This document shows, piece after piece, positions 27,786-36,827 of a stretch of 54,452 nucleotides of DNA (within the stretch, counting starts at the first letter, position 1; each line of letters opens with the position of its first letter). A model generated the notes under the pieces. The model had not been told where the DNA came from. It did no database searches and worked only from the letters and a program-made list of their open reading frames with translations. The DNA comes from Catenulispora pinisilvae (lineage in GTDB: Bacteria > Actinomycetota > Actinomycetes > Streptomycetales > Catenulisporaceae), in the NCBI RefSeq assembly GCF_015356865.1, contig NZ_JAAFZA010000051.1:1-54452 (forward strand). Reading direction: 5' to 3'. The translations under genes and the position numbers were made by a program.

Positions 27786-29525
27786 GTGACCACTATCGCC
27801 GCGGAACCCGAGGCGGGTCCGCGCAGCGTGAGCCGGATCCGAGTGCCGAACGACCTCTGGTCCCGGGCCCTGCGCACCGCACGCTGGCCGCTGTACGAGG
27901 CGGCGGTCGCCCTGGCGGCGGCCGCGTGGATGCTGATCTCCACCAAGACCATCAAGGTCTTCGCCCCGCTGGACCGGGTCAGCCAGGTCAGCGGACTGGC
28001 CGCGCTCCAGTTCCGGTTCCTGCTCCCGGCCCTGGCCTGCGTCGTGTTCCTGTTGCTGGCCCGGCGCTCGGAGAAGTACCGGGTGCTGGCCTCGCGCACC
28101 GCCTTCGCCGCCCTGCCCGGGTTCACCTCCGGCTTCCTGGCGGCCGGCGTGACGCTCGCGCTGCGCGGGGCGAACCTGCCGCTGAACGGCACCGCGGGCG
28201 ACGCCGGCGACATGGAGCGCTGGGCGATCATGCTCCAGCACGGCGAGATGACGCACCCCGGCTACCCGCCGCTGTACCCGCGCATCGTCTGGTTCGTCGC
28301 GAAGCTCAACCATGACAACGTGTTCGTCGGCCTGAAGTACACCGAGGTCCTCACCACCGCGATCCTCGGCCCGGCGGTGTACCTGGCGTGGCGCTTCGTC
28401 GTCTCCCGGCCGTGGGCGTGCGTGCTGGCCCTGGTGTACGTGCCGACGTTGGCCGAGCCGTACAAGGCCTACGAGCCGCTGGTGCTGGCCATCATCATCC
28501 CGATCGTCATCGCCTTCATGCGCTACCTCCAGACCAGCCCGAGCAAGGGCCTGATCCACCTGGCGATCGCCGGGCTGGCGTGGGGTCTGCTGGTCGGCGA
28601 GATCTTCATCCTGTTCTCCGGCCCCTTCTACTGGGCCGCCTTCGGCGTCGCCCTGGGCGCCGCGGTGCTGTTCCCCTGGCGCACCGGATGGCGTCACGGC
28701 GCCACCCTGCTGGGCACGACGGTGGTCGGATTCCTGATCCCCTCCTACCACCTCATCGACGGCCTGCTGCACGAGGCGCCGGACCCGTACTTCTTCTTCG
28801 GGACCAGCCAGGACCCCGCCTACACCTTCGTCTACCTGACCGACATGCCCGGCAACGCCATCCGGAACGGCACCTGGCCGCCGACCGGCGAGCTCGGCGG
28901 CGTCGGGGTCTTCGGTGTGCTGATCCTGATCCTGACCGGGGTCGCGATCTGGCTCGGCATGCGCCGCACTCCGGTGCTGCTCACCGCCGGCCTGCTGACC
29001 GGCGGCTGGGTGATGCGCTTCTACCTGGCCTCGCACGAGTACCGCGACCAGCTGGTCCGGTACTGGCCGCGGACCACGACCTTCTCGCTGTACTGCTTCC
29101 TGATCCTCGCGGTGTTCGCCGTGAAGCTGATCGGCGAGCGGGTGCAGGAATTCGTGGCCCAGCACCAGAAGCTGACGGCGACCGTGCGGGCGCAGACGGC
29201 GCTGGCGCAGACCACGCTGGCGGCGACGCCCGCCGACCCCGAGGCGCTGGAGGAGTCGGAGGCCGACGAGACCACGCCGAGCCCGGAGAACGCCGCCGAG
29301 CGCCCGGCAGCGGGCCGCCGCACCGTCCGCCGGCCCGTGCCGTTCCAGACCGGCATGGTCGGCCTGGCCTTCGCCCTCACGCTGTTCACCGGCATGTCCG
29401 CCTCGGCCGCGACCGACAAGATCATGCCAAAGAACGACGGTTCCGAGGGCCAGCTGGCCTGGCACGCGCACCACGACTCCCCCGCGAACCTGGTGCAGGG
29501 GGTCACGAAGGTCAACGGCAAGTAG
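27786..29525 (+). CDS. Multispanning membrane protein, GT-C-like (possibly AftA-related)
   Basis: A 579-residue protein with about twelve hydrophobic helices, a charged cytoplasmic loop at about 455-520 and one late helix before a short C-terminal extracytoplasmic tail. The second extracytoplasmic loop reads GDAGDMERW and later HPGYPPLYPRIVWFVAKL, then LKYTEVL. This order (acidic pair, PPLYP, Lys-Tyr) recalls galactan arabinofuranosyltransferases such as AftA, though I cannot confirm that by alignment. GTG 27786 is preceded by GAAGGAA. It follows the Ppm-fusion gene, a plausible source of its lipid-linked sugar donor. Confidence 0.72.
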   Translation: MTTIAAEPEAGPRSVSRIRVPNDLWSRALRTARWPLYEAAVALAAAAWMLISTKTIKVFAPLDRVSQVSGLAALQFRFLLPALACVVFLLLARRSEKYRVLASRTAFAALPGFTSGFLAAGVTLALRGANLPLNGTAGDAGDMERWAIMLQHGEMTHPGYPPLYPRIVWFVAKLNHDNVFVGLKYTEVLTTAILGPAVYLAWRFVVSRPWACVLALVYVPTLAEPYKAYEPLVLAIIIPIVIAFMRYLQTSPSKGLIHLAIAGLAWGLLVGEIFILFSGPFYWAAFGVALGAAVLFPWRTGWRHGATLLGTTVVGFLIPSYHLIDGLLHEAPDPYFFFGTSQDPAYTFVYLTDMPGNAIRNGTWPPTGELGGVGVFGVLILILTGVAIWLGMRRTPVLLTAGLLTGGWVMRFYLASHEYRDQLVRYWPRTTTFSLYCFLILAVFAVKLIGERVQEFVAQHQKLTATVRAQTALAQTTLAATPADPEALEESEADETTPSPENAAERPAAGRRTVRRPVPFQTGMVGLAFALTLFTGMSASAATDKIMPKNDGSEGQLAWHAHHDSPANLVQGVTKVNGK

Positions 29526-29550
29526 CCGCACGCGACGGGCGCGAAGCCGA

Positions 29551-29590
29551 GGCCCGGTTAGCAGCGACGGAGGTCGCTGCTAACCGGGCC
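29551..29590. terminator. Perfect 18-bp terminator hairpin
   Basis: GGCCCGGTTAGCAGCGAC (29551-29568) and its exact reverse complement (29573-29590) enclose a GGAG loop. It lies 25 bp after the stop of the 27786 gene and downstream of the converging GT2 gene (stop 29693). It is the strongest hairpin in the window and likely acts in both directions. Confidence 0.85.
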
Positions 29591-29616
29591 TTTGCGTGTC
29601 GCCTTTGCGTGTCGCC
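29591..29616. repeat. Tandem 13-bp repeat, two copies
   Basis: TTTGCGTGTCGCC occurs twice head to tail immediately after the terminator hairpin. The T-rich start of each copy may help termination for plus-strand transcripts. Confidence 0.8.
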
Positions 29617-29692
29617 TTGGCGCCCGCCATCGCGCACCAGCCCCGGCGAAGCCCAACCACCGCGCCACCGGTCGCAGAAAAGCCGCAGCGCG

Positions 29693-30592
29693 CTACCGCA
29701 CCCCGTGCCGCAGCATCGCCTTGGCCGCCCCGCCGTCCCGCGCCAGTGCCGCGCCGGGCAGCTGGCTCAGGGCGTTCAGGCGGGACAGCAGTCGGCGGCG
29801 GGCGGCGCGCTCGGCGGTCTTCCAGCCCAGGGCGGCCAGTTCGATCTGGATGTCCTCGAAGTACTTCCGCTCCTGCTCGAAGCGGCGGCCGCTGCGGGCG
29901 AAGGCGCTGGAGTGGCTGGTGCCGTGCCGGCGGTAGCGGAAGGCGACTTCGGTGCCGACCGCTATCTCGCCGCCGGCCATCAGGACGTCCACTATGAACG
30001 CCAGGTCGTGGGCGGCGTCGATGTCCGCGCGGTAGTGCACCTTCTGGAGATGCTCGCGGCGGTAGCAGGACGCCGGGGTGTAGAGCCAGTTACTGCGCAA
30101 CAGGCTCGCCGCGCCTGTGTCGCCCTTGAGGACCACCTCGTCGTGGCCGGGGCGGGTCAGGCGCTTGATCTTGTCCGGGAGCGGGAAGTGCGGCTGGCCG
30201 TCCTCGTCGATCACCTCGACCGCGGGCTGGACCATCGCCGCGTTCGGATGCCGGCGGATGAGGTCGGCCACGGCCCGGCCGTAGTTCGGGTTCACCAGGT
30301 CGTCGGCGCCGGGCATCGCGAACCAGTCACCCCGCGCGAGCTCGATGCAACGGTAGGTGTTCGCGTTGTTACCGAGGTTCTGCTCGTTGCGCAGGTACCG
30401 GATGCGGTCGTCGCCCAGGGCCAGGACGGTGCTCTCGACGGCCGGGCCGTCCGGGAAGGCGTCCTCGACGATCGTCAGCCGCCAGTCGGTGTCTTCCAGT
30501 GCCCTGACGCTGGCGATCGTCTGGTGCAGGTATTCCGGGCTTCCGTAATAGGGGACCAGGAATTCGATCACCGCAGCGTCACGACCGGCCAT
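29693..30592 (-). CDS. Family 2 glycosyltransferase
   Basis: A 299-residue GT2. IEFLVPYYGSPEYLHQTI opens the domain, TIVEDAFPDG is at the DDGS position, EQNLGNNANTYRCIELARG follows, and MPGADDLVNPNY gives the DD acceptor-binding site. It is close in layout to the GT2 at 39546-40538 (both have VPYYG/LPYYG starts and an RYRRHG/HYRRHEGS segment late). ATG 30592 has AGAAGG 9 nt upstream; ATG 30613 lacks a usable site. It is soluble, probably a cytoplasmic enzyme building the lipid-linked oligosaccharide, and is divergent from a flippase gene at 30789. Confidence 0.9.
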   Translation of the reverse strand: MAGRDAAVIEFLVPYYGSPEYLHQTIASVRALEDTDWRLTIVEDAFPDGPAVESTVLALGDDRIRYLRNEQNLGNNANTYRCIELARGDWFAMPGADDLVNPNYGRAVADLIRRHPNAAMVQPAVEVIDEDGQPHFPLPDKIKRLTRPGHDEVVLKGDTGAASLLRSNWLYTPASCYRREHLQKVHYRADIDAAHDLAFIVDVLMAGGEIAVGTEVAFRYRRHGTSHSSAFARSGRRFEQERKYFEDIQIELAALGWKTAERAARRRLLSRLNALSQLPGAALARDGGAAKAMLRHGVR

Positions 30593-30788
30593 GGCCCCCA
30601 ACCTTCTCGACATCCTGTCCCCGACGAACCCGCCCGCCGCACACCGGCGATGACGGTCGATACAGGCGAGCCAACATGCTACCCAACCGGCGGGAAGGCC
30701 GTGCCGCCCTCACGATTCCCGCGGATCTGGCAGTATCGACGGGTCCCCCTCGCGATCCGCACCACCTGACGCCCCCGGTGATTCCCCG

Positions 30789-32204
30789 ATGACACTGTCC
30801 GCGATACGCCGCTTCGCCAAGACGCCCTCGGCGATGATGACGGCTTCGGTGCTCCTGGTCGCGATCGGCGGCTACCTGTTCCTGATCCTGGCCGGCGACA
30901 TCAAGGACAAGCCCGCGGCGGCCGCGATGGCCTCCATGTACGTGCTGGTCAACCTGATCGGCCAGGGCGTCTTCGCCGGGCTGGAGCTGGAGACCAGCCG
31001 TTCGCTGAGCCGCGCGGTCGCGGTCGGCGACGACATCGTCCCGGTGATGCGGCGGGCGGTCCGGCACACCGCCGCGCTGTTCGCCATCTGCTGCCTGTTC
31101 GTGGTGGCGGCCTCGCCGATCCTGGTGGCCGGGCCGCTGCACAAGGAGTGGGTGCTGATCCCCCCGGTGTTGATCGGGACGTTCAGCTACTCCCTGTCAT
31201 ACCTTGTACGCGGTCTGCTAGGCGGACAGCAGTTGTTCGCCGGCTATTCGGCGACGCTGGTGGCCGAGGGGATGTCACGCATCGTGCCGTTCCTGGCGAT
31301 CGCAGTGCTCGGCATCGGGTCGGCCGTCGTCTACTGCGCGGTGTACTCGTGCGGGCTGTTCTTCTCCGCCGGGATCGGCTGGTACTTCTGGCTGCGGCCG
31401 CGGTTGGCAGCACAGCGCGCCGAAGCCAGGACGCCAGAACCCGCCGCCGCGGGCTCGCCGAGCACGCCAGGCACCCCCGAGCCGACCGTCGACGCCCACG
31501 GATCGGGGCTCCGGTCGTGGCTGTCCACCGGATTGCTGTTCCTGGTCAGCGCGGCGCTGCTGACCCAGCTGGTCGCGAACCTGCCGGCGCTCGGCGCGAG
31601 CTCGCGGCTCGGCGCCCACCCGGCCACCGCGACCGCCTTCGTCCAGGCCGCCACCCTGTCCCGGATCCCGCTGCTGTTGGTCGGGCCGGTGACGGCACTG
31701 CTGCTGCCGCGGCTGACGGCGGCCGGCGCGATCGGAGACATGCGCGCGGTGCGGACCACGGTGCGGACCGGCTCGATCGGCATGCTGGGCCTGGGCGCGC
31801 TGGCCGGGGCCGGGCTCGGGGTGATGGGCCCGTGGGTGCTCAAGAGCTTCTTCAACGCGACCGGGATCTCCGCGCTCTCGCTGGTGCTGATGGCGATCGG
31901 GACCGCGGGCCTGATGGCCGTCGGCGTCCTTCAGCCGACGCTGATCGGGCTGGGCCGGCAGCGGCACGTGCCGATCGCCTGGGCGGTCGGCGCGATCGCG
32001 ATGGGCGTGGCCGTGGTGTGGCCGGGCGACCCGGTCTCGGCGGCCGTCACGGCGTCCTTGGTCGGCCCGGCCGGTGTGGTGCTGGCGATGGCGTTAGGCC
32101 TGCGGGGGCTGCGGGCCGCGGACGCTCGGTTCACACCGACCGACGGCGCCCCGTCCGACCCCGTTCTGCCGGCCGCCGAGCCGCAGGCCGCGAGCAATGT
32201 GTGA
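30789..32204 (+). CDS. Wzx/MATE-like oligosaccharide flippase
   Basis: A 471-residue protein with 12-14 hydrophobic helices and a short Pro-rich loop near residue 220. The pattern near the N-terminus (SMYVLVNLIGQGVFAGLELETSRSLSRAVAVGDD) matches the second flippase at 41866-43515 (YFLVGTIGTGVLAGLEQEMTRTVARAHAVG). Both belong to the MOP exporter superfamily, which moves lipid-linked oligosaccharides across the membrane. It sits between a GT2 and a DUF2142 gene. A second flippase in one locus suggests two substrates or a duplication. Confidence 0.8.
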   Translation: MTLSAIRRFAKTPSAMMTASVLLVAIGGYLFLILAGDIKDKPAAAAMASMYVLVNLIGQGVFAGLELETSRSLSRAVAVGDDIVPVMRRAVRHTAALFAICCLFVVAASPILVAGPLHKEWVLIPPVLIGTFSYSLSYLVRGLLGGQQLFAGYSATLVAEGMSRIVPFLAIAVLGIGSAVVYCAVYSCGLFFSAGIGWYFWLRPRLAAQRAEARTPEPAAAGSPSTPGTPEPTVDAHGSGLRSWLSTGLLFLVSAALLTQLVANLPALGASSRLGAHPATATAFVQAATLSRIPLLLVGPVTALLLPRLTAAGAIGDMRAVRTTVRTGSIGMLGLGALAGAGLGVMGPWVLKSFFNATGISALSLVLMAIGTAGLMAVGVLQPTLIGLGRQRHVPIAWAVGAIAMGVAVVWPGDPVSAAVTASLVGPAGVVLAMALGLRGLRAADARFTPTDGAPSDPVLPAAEPQAASNV

Positions 32205-32282
32205 CTCGTCTCACCCGATGGTGTGACGCGGCCGACGGGGCGGTATCGCGCCGAGTGGGTCGATCCGTACGATGAACGGCCC

Positions 32283-32288
32283 TAAACT
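32283..32288 (+). promoter_or_regulatory. -10 box TAAACT (leaderless start)
   Basis: TAAACT fits TANNNT and ends 6 nt before ATG 32295. Transcription would begin at or next to the start codon, and no ribosome site is present. The -35 region is not recognisable. Confidence 0.5.
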
Positions 32289-32294
32289 GACGGG

Positions 32295-33896
32295 ATGCCA
32301 TCCGCCCCGTCCCGTGCCGTCCTGCGCCTGAAGCCGCGCTCGACCGGGACGAAGGCGTTCCTGTTGGCGTTCGTCGGCTTCTTCCTGCTGGGCTCGGCCT
32401 GGTCTATGGCGATGCCGTACGACGGTTCCGCGGATGAGTTCCGTCACGTCGTGCGGGCCTACGGAGTTCTGGACGGACAGATCGCCGCCCGGGCCAACGC
32501 CACCATCACGGTGCCCAAGAGCCTGGTGCCGAACGGGATCGCGGACCAGGACCCGCTATCGTGCATGCGCTGGAAGCTCAACGAGACCGCCGCCTGCGTG
32601 TCCGCCCCGGCGCCCGGCGACGAGCACAGCATGGTGGTCACCACCAGCGGCGCGGCCAACTACAACCCGATCTATTACGCGGTCACCGGCTGGCCGATCA
32701 AATTCTTCCCGAACTACTCCGGGGTGATCGCCGCCCGGCTGCTGACCTGTCTGCTGACCAGCGCGCTGCTCGGCGGCGCGGTGGCGGTCGCGGTCCGGCT
32801 GGCGCGCGGCCGCGGACCGCTGGTGCTCGGCGGGGTGCTGCTGGCCATGACCCCGGTCGCGGTGAACCTGACCGGTGCGGTGAACCCGGCCGGGCCGGAG
32901 ATCGCGGCCGCGGTCGCGGTGTGGACCTCGCTGATCGCGGTCCTGCTGGCCCGCGACGACTCCAAGTGGACGCTCGCGCTGTTCGGCGTTTCCGCCGGCA
33001 CCCTGGCGGTGCTGCGGGAGCTGGGCATCGGCTGGCTGCTGGCGGCGTTGGTGGTGATCGCGTTCGGGGCGAGCAGGGACCGGCTGCGTGAGCTGGCCCG
33101 AAGGCGCTCGGTGCTGCTCTGGGCAACCGTGGTGGTGATCGCGGCGGTGGTCGGCGCGGCCTGGATAATGCTGTCCACGCAGGGTGGTATCCCGGCCTCC
33201 GGGCAGCAGACCAACGCGATCCCGCAGGGTGTGAAGCTGGTCATAAAGGAGCTGACGCACCGGGTTCCGATGTACACCAACGGCCTGGTCGGGCTGACGT
33301 CGTTCGGCGACGTTGCCATCCCGCTGCCGCTGACCCTGGCCTGGTTCGCCGCGGTCGGGGCGCTGCTGATCACGGCCGCGCGCCGGGGCGGCGGGCGGGC
33401 GCTGCTGCAACTGGCCGCGATCGTGGCCGGCGGGTACCTGTTCCTGGTCGCCGCCGACTTGCAGGCCGCGGCCGGCGGCTGGTGGTTCTCGCAGGGCCGC
33501 TACGCGCTCCCGCTGCTGGTCGGCGCGCCGATCCTGGCCGGGTTCGTGATCGGCGAGCGGGGCCTGGTGTCGGTCGGCCGGCAGGCCCGGGTGATGCGCT
33601 GGGCGGCGTGGATCCTGATCCCGACCCAGGGCGTGGCACTGTGGATCACGATGATCCGGTTCCAGCACGCCTTCGACAGCCTGCACCCGAACCTGGTCTT
33701 CCTGTTCGGCCGGACCTCGTCGGTGAACCCGTTCTCCGGCAAGTGGACGCCCCCCGGTTCCGGGGTTCCAGCGGTGCTGCTCGGGATCGCCGGAATCGTG
33801 GTGTTGCTCACCCTCGTACTGCGGGCGGCACGCTCCAGGCCGATATCGGACATCGAAACGGTCACAATCCGTGAACGGTACATAAGGATTTCCTAA
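32295..33896 (+). CDS. DUF2142 family membrane protein
   Basis: A 533-residue multispanning protein. After the first helix comes YDGSADEFRHVVRAYGVLDG, with the DE..H pattern of DUF2142, and late in the protein FSQGRYALPL matches the family's QGRY motif. About twelve hydrophobic helices. DUF2142 proteins occur in capsule and wall polysaccharide loci and have a GT-C-like topology; their reaction is not established. The next gene at 34008 is a second member. A TAAACT -10 box only 6 nt before the ATG predicts a leaderless transcript. Confidence 0.87.
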   Translation: MPSAPSRAVLRLKPRSTGTKAFLLAFVGFFLLGSAWSMAMPYDGSADEFRHVVRAYGVLDGQIAARANATITVPKSLVPNGIADQDPLSCMRWKLNETAACVSAPAPGDEHSMVVTTSGAANYNPIYYAVTGWPIKFFPNYSGVIAARLLTCLLTSALLGGAVAVAVRLARGRGPLVLGGVLLAMTPVAVNLTGAVNPAGPEIAAAVAVWTSLIAVLLARDDSKWTLALFGVSAGTLAVLRELGIGWLLAALVVIAFGASRDRLRELARRRSVLLWATVVVIAAVVGAAWIMLSTQGGIPASGQQTNAIPQGVKLVIKELTHRVPMYTNGLVGLTSFGDVAIPLPLTLAWFAAVGALLITAARRGGGRALLQLAAIVAGGYLFLVAADLQAAAGGWWFSQGRYALPLLVGAPILAGFVIGERGLVSVGRQARVMRWAAWILIPTQGVALWITMIRFQHAFDSLHPNLVFLFGRTSSVNPFSGKWTPPGSGVPAVLLGIAGIVVLLTLVLRAARSRPISDIETVTIRERYIRIS

Positions 33897-34007
33897 GCTC
33901 CGACGTCCGTTCGCTGAACGGATGGCTAGCATGGATGGACGCCCAAGGCCAGCGGGGGAGCGGCCGGTTTCGTTGCGGGGCGGAACACGGACGAAGGAGT
34001 ACGACGG

Positions 34008-35768
34008 ATGCGGCATTGGTTGGTTGCGGGCCTGGCGCCCGGCACCTGGACCCCGCGTCGCGTTTGGCTCACCGCGTTCCTGGCGTTCTTCATCCTCTCC
34101 GCGGCGTGGGCCCTGGCCTCCCCCCTGACCTCGGTGCCGGACGAGCCCTGGCACATGGTCAAGGCCGCGGCCACGGTCCGGGGCCAACTGCACGGCACCC
34201 CGATCACGGTCATCACCCACAACGGCACCGTCACCAACCACGTGCCGATGACCGGCTACCGCCTGCCGACCGCGTATTCGTTCCTGACCAACCTGCACGA
34301 GTGCTACTTCAACAACGCCCACGTGCCCGCCTCCTGCGCCCGCAGCCTGTCCGCGCTGCCCGGCACCGCCCTGGCCGGCAGCACCGCCGGGTCCAACAAC
34401 CCGGTCTACTACCTGGCCGTCGGCTGGCCGAGCCTGCTCTCGCACGGCCCGCTGGGTATGTACGGCATGCGCATGGTCTCCGCCGCGCTGAGCGCCGCGA
34501 TGCTGGCCAGCGCCATGGTCACGGCCTTCCAGTGGAGCCGCAAGCGCCGCTACCCGATGGCCGCCGTCCTGGCCGCCGCCACCCCGATGGTGCTGTTCCT
34601 CAACGGCTCGGTGAACCCGAACTCCCTGGAGGCCACCTCCGCCATCCTGCTGTGGACCGCCGTCCTGAGCCTGCTGACGGACCCGCAGCCGGAACTGGTC
34701 CCGCGGCTGCTCGCCCGGGCCGGCATCGCGACCATGGCGCTGCTGTGCGTGCGCCAGCTCGGCCCGGCCTGGGCCGTGGTCATCGTCGTCTGCGCGGCCC
34801 TGGCCGCCCAGAGCGGCGCCCTGCGCGACGTGATCCGCCGCCCCGCGGTCTGGCTCTGGACCGGCGCGGTCGGCGTGGTGGCGCTCGGCTCCATCGCCTG
34901 GACCGCCAAGTTCAACGTCCTGGGCACCGGCGGCGCCACCACCCACCCGAGCCTGACGTTCGCGGTCGCGGCCAAGCACACCTTCGGCCAGAGCGTCGTC
35001 TACCTCCGGCAGATGGTGGGCTACTTCGGCTGGCTGGACGTGCAGCCCCCGTTCCACCTGGCCGAGCTCTGGTTCGTGCCGGTACTGGCGCTGATGGCGG
35101 CGGCGGCGCTGGTCGGCAAGCGGCGCGACGTGGCGGCCCTGGCCCTGCTCGCCTTCTCGGTGATCGCCATCCCGGTCCTGGCCCAGGGCAGGCAGGCCGC
35201 CAGCCTCGGGTACATCTGGCAGGGGCGGTACCTGCTCGCGGTCGCCGCGGGGCTGCCGCTGCTGGCGGCGGCGATACTGGCCAAGCGCGAGGCGCGGGGC
35301 GATCGGCTCAAGCGCGCGGTGCCGCGGCTGCCGGTGGCGGTGACGGGCGTGACGCTGGTGCTCGGGTTGCTGATGTTCTACACGACGCTGCGGCGGTACG
35401 CGGCCGGGTCGAGTGGGTCGCTGGTGTTGTGGGGCACGGCCTGGACACCGCCGGGGACGATTGTCGGGGTGGTGGTGCTGTACTTGGTGGGAGCGGGGCT
35501 GGCCGCTTTGGTGGTGCTGAAGAGTTGGGCGCCTTATCCGGGGGCGGGCGTCGGTGGAGGCGATGGGGTCGCCGAGGGCGCGCCGACTGCGGGCGATGCG
35601 GCTGCTAGCGCGACGGTGGCGATGGTGGCGGCGCAGGCGTTGCACGATCGCGCGGCTGTTGTGGGTGAAGGTGCCAACGGATCGGCTGGACCGGCTTCGG
35701 TCGTCGGCGAGGAGACCAGCGACGAGGACCGTGGGGCGGCGGCGGTTGCTTCCGGGACGCCGTTGTAA
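34008..35768 (+). CDS. DUF2142 family membrane protein
   Basis: A 586-residue paralogue of the preceding gene product. LTSVPDEPWHMVKAAATVRGQ gives the DE..H motif and YIWQGRYLLAV the QGRY motif. About twelve hydrophobic helices are followed by a low-complexity Ala/Gly/Glu C-terminal tail of about 80 residues. GAAGGAG lies 9 nt before the ATG. A TAGCAT at 33927-33932 could be its own -10 box, so the pair need not be one operon. It ends 5 bp from the converging rhamnosyltransferase gene. Likely function is extracytoplasmic glycan transfer, by inference. Confidence 0.87.
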   Translation: MRHWLVAGLAPGTWTPRRVWLTAFLAFFILSAAWALASPLTSVPDEPWHMVKAAATVRGQLHGTPITVITHNGTVTNHVPMTGYRLPTAYSFLTNLHECYFNNAHVPASCARSLSALPGTALAGSTAGSNNPVYYLAVGWPSLLSHGPLGMYGMRMVSAALSAAMLASAMVTAFQWSRKRRYPMAAVLAAATPMVLFLNGSVNPNSLEATSAILLWTAVLSLLTDPQPELVPRLLARAGIATMALLCVRQLGPAWAVVIVVCAALAAQSGALRDVIRRPAVWLWTGAVGVVALGSIAWTAKFNVLGTGGATTHPSLTFAVAAKHTFGQSVVYLRQMVGYFGWLDVQPPFHLAELWFVPVLALMAAAALVGKRRDVAALALLAFSVIAIPVLAQGRQAASLGYIWQGRYLLAVAAGLPLLAAAILAKREARGDRLKRAVPRLPVAVTGVTLVLGLLMFYTTLRRYAAGSSGSLVLWGTAWTPPGTIVGVVVLYLVGAGLAALVVLKSWAPYPGAGVGGGDGVAEGAPTAGDAAASATVAMVAAQALHDRAAVVGEGANGSAGPASVVGEETSDEDRGAAAVASGTPL

Positions 35769-35773
35769 CAGCC

Positions 35774-36724
35774 CTAAAGCACAGCTCCCGGCGGCAAATA
35801 CCGCCGATCCACCCTCCCCCGAGCCCCATCCCGAAATCCCCGCGCCATCGCCAGCGCCCGCGCCCCGCGCGGTGCCTCGATCGCGGTCCGCAGCGCGAAC
35901 CACCAGACCAGGTACGCCGCCGTGTTCCGGGTCCATACCGGGGCGTCCTTGCGGTGCTCGCGCATCAGGACCGTGCCGTTCCGGGCGATCCAGTACAGGC
36001 GCCACGTCGGGTGCCGCGAGGACGACACCGACGCCACGCCCGGCAGCTTGTGCTGGTTGCGCTGACCGAGGCTGTGGGCCAGCTTCTGGCGCTTGTCGCG
36101 CACGATGCGGTAGCCCGCGGCGCGGACGCGGAGGCAGAAGTCGTTGTCGACGTGGTCGACGAAGAACTCGGTGCGGAAGGGGCCGACCTTGGTGAGGACT
36201 TCGCGGCGGACCAGCATTCCGGAGGTGATGACCGTGTCCCGGTCGGCGATGTCTGGGCCGTTCTCCGTGCCCGGCTCGTAGTAGCGCCCCTGCTGTTCGT
36301 CCCAAGCCGCTGGGGCCGCGATGCCGACCGTGGCGTCGGTTGTCAGGTGCTGAGCCAGGGCGAGCACCATGTCTTCGCCGAGGACTGAGTCTTGGTCCAG
36401 GAACAGGAACAGATCCGGCTGCGCACTGTCCGTATCGCCAGTGCCGACCTGGCCACCGTTGTCGCTAGTACCGGCCTGGCCATCGTTCCCGGCCAGCAGC
36501 GTGTCCACGCCGCTGTTGAGCGCTCCCGCCAGTCCCCGGTTGCCCCCGTCGCGCAGCACCGTCACCCCGTCGCGGTCGCGCAGCGTGTCGGTGAGGAACG
36601 GGCCGTCGCCGGGGGTGTTGTCAACGACCACCACCCGTTCGCAGCTCTTCAGCGCCGCCTCCACGACCGCCGTCAGGCGTTCGTCGGGGTGGAAGGCGGT
36701 GGCGACCGCGGCGATCGTCGGCAT
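35774..36724 (-). CDS. Rhamnosyltransferase-type family 2 glycosyltransferase (copy 1)
   Basis: A 316-residue GT2. IAAVATAFHPDERL, VVVDNTPGDGP, GNRGLAGALNSGVD and FLFLDQDSVLG are hallmarks of bacterial rhamnosyltransferases using dTDP-L-rhamnose; ITSGMLVRREVL and HPTWRLYWIARN follow. A 20-residue Gly/Thr/Asp insertion before FLDQDS is unique to this copy. ATG 36724 fits the paralogues' N-termini; the longer upstream frame does not. A TACGAT -10 box ends 6 nt before the ATG. It converges on a DUF2142 gene with 5 bp between stops. With the rml genes in the locus, rhamnose is the likely sugar. Confidence 0.9.
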   Translation of the reverse strand: MPTIAAVATAFHPDERLTAVVEAALKSCERVVVVDNTPGDGPFLTDTLRDRDGVTVLRDGGNRGLAGALNSGVDTLLAGNDGQAGTSDNGGQVGTGDTDSAQPDLFLFLDQDSVLGEDMVLALAQHLTTDATVGIAAPAAWDEQQGRYYEPGTENGPDIADRDTVITSGMLVRREVLTKVGPFRTEFFVDHVDNDFCLRVRAAGYRIVRDKRQKLAHSLGQRNQHKLPGVASVSSSRHPTWRLYWIARNGTVLMREHRKDAPVWTRNTAAYLVWWFALRTAIEAPRGARALAMARGFRDGARGRVDRRYLPPGAVL

Positions 36725-36730
36725 CGTTTC

Positions 36731-36736
36731 ATCGTA
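36731..36736 (-). promoter_or_regulatory. -10 box TACGAT (leaderless start)
   Basis: On the minus strand TACGAT ends 6 nt before ATG 36724 of rhamnosyltransferase copy 1, and no ribosome site intervenes. This predicts a leaderless mRNA. Confidence 0.5.
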
Positions 36737-36827
36737 GTGGACCGGCGGCAGCGGCCTGTGTGCCTGGGGTAGCCTCAGACGGTCGAGATCCAGGTGTACC
36801 CAAGGTGAGGAAACGGGGGCGGCAGCC

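Noticed and set aside
32556..36305. Minus-strand open frame of 1249 codons
   Set aside because: It opposes two clear DUF2142 genes and one GT2; its translation is Arg/Gly/His-rich with no domain, as expected for antisense of high-GC genes.
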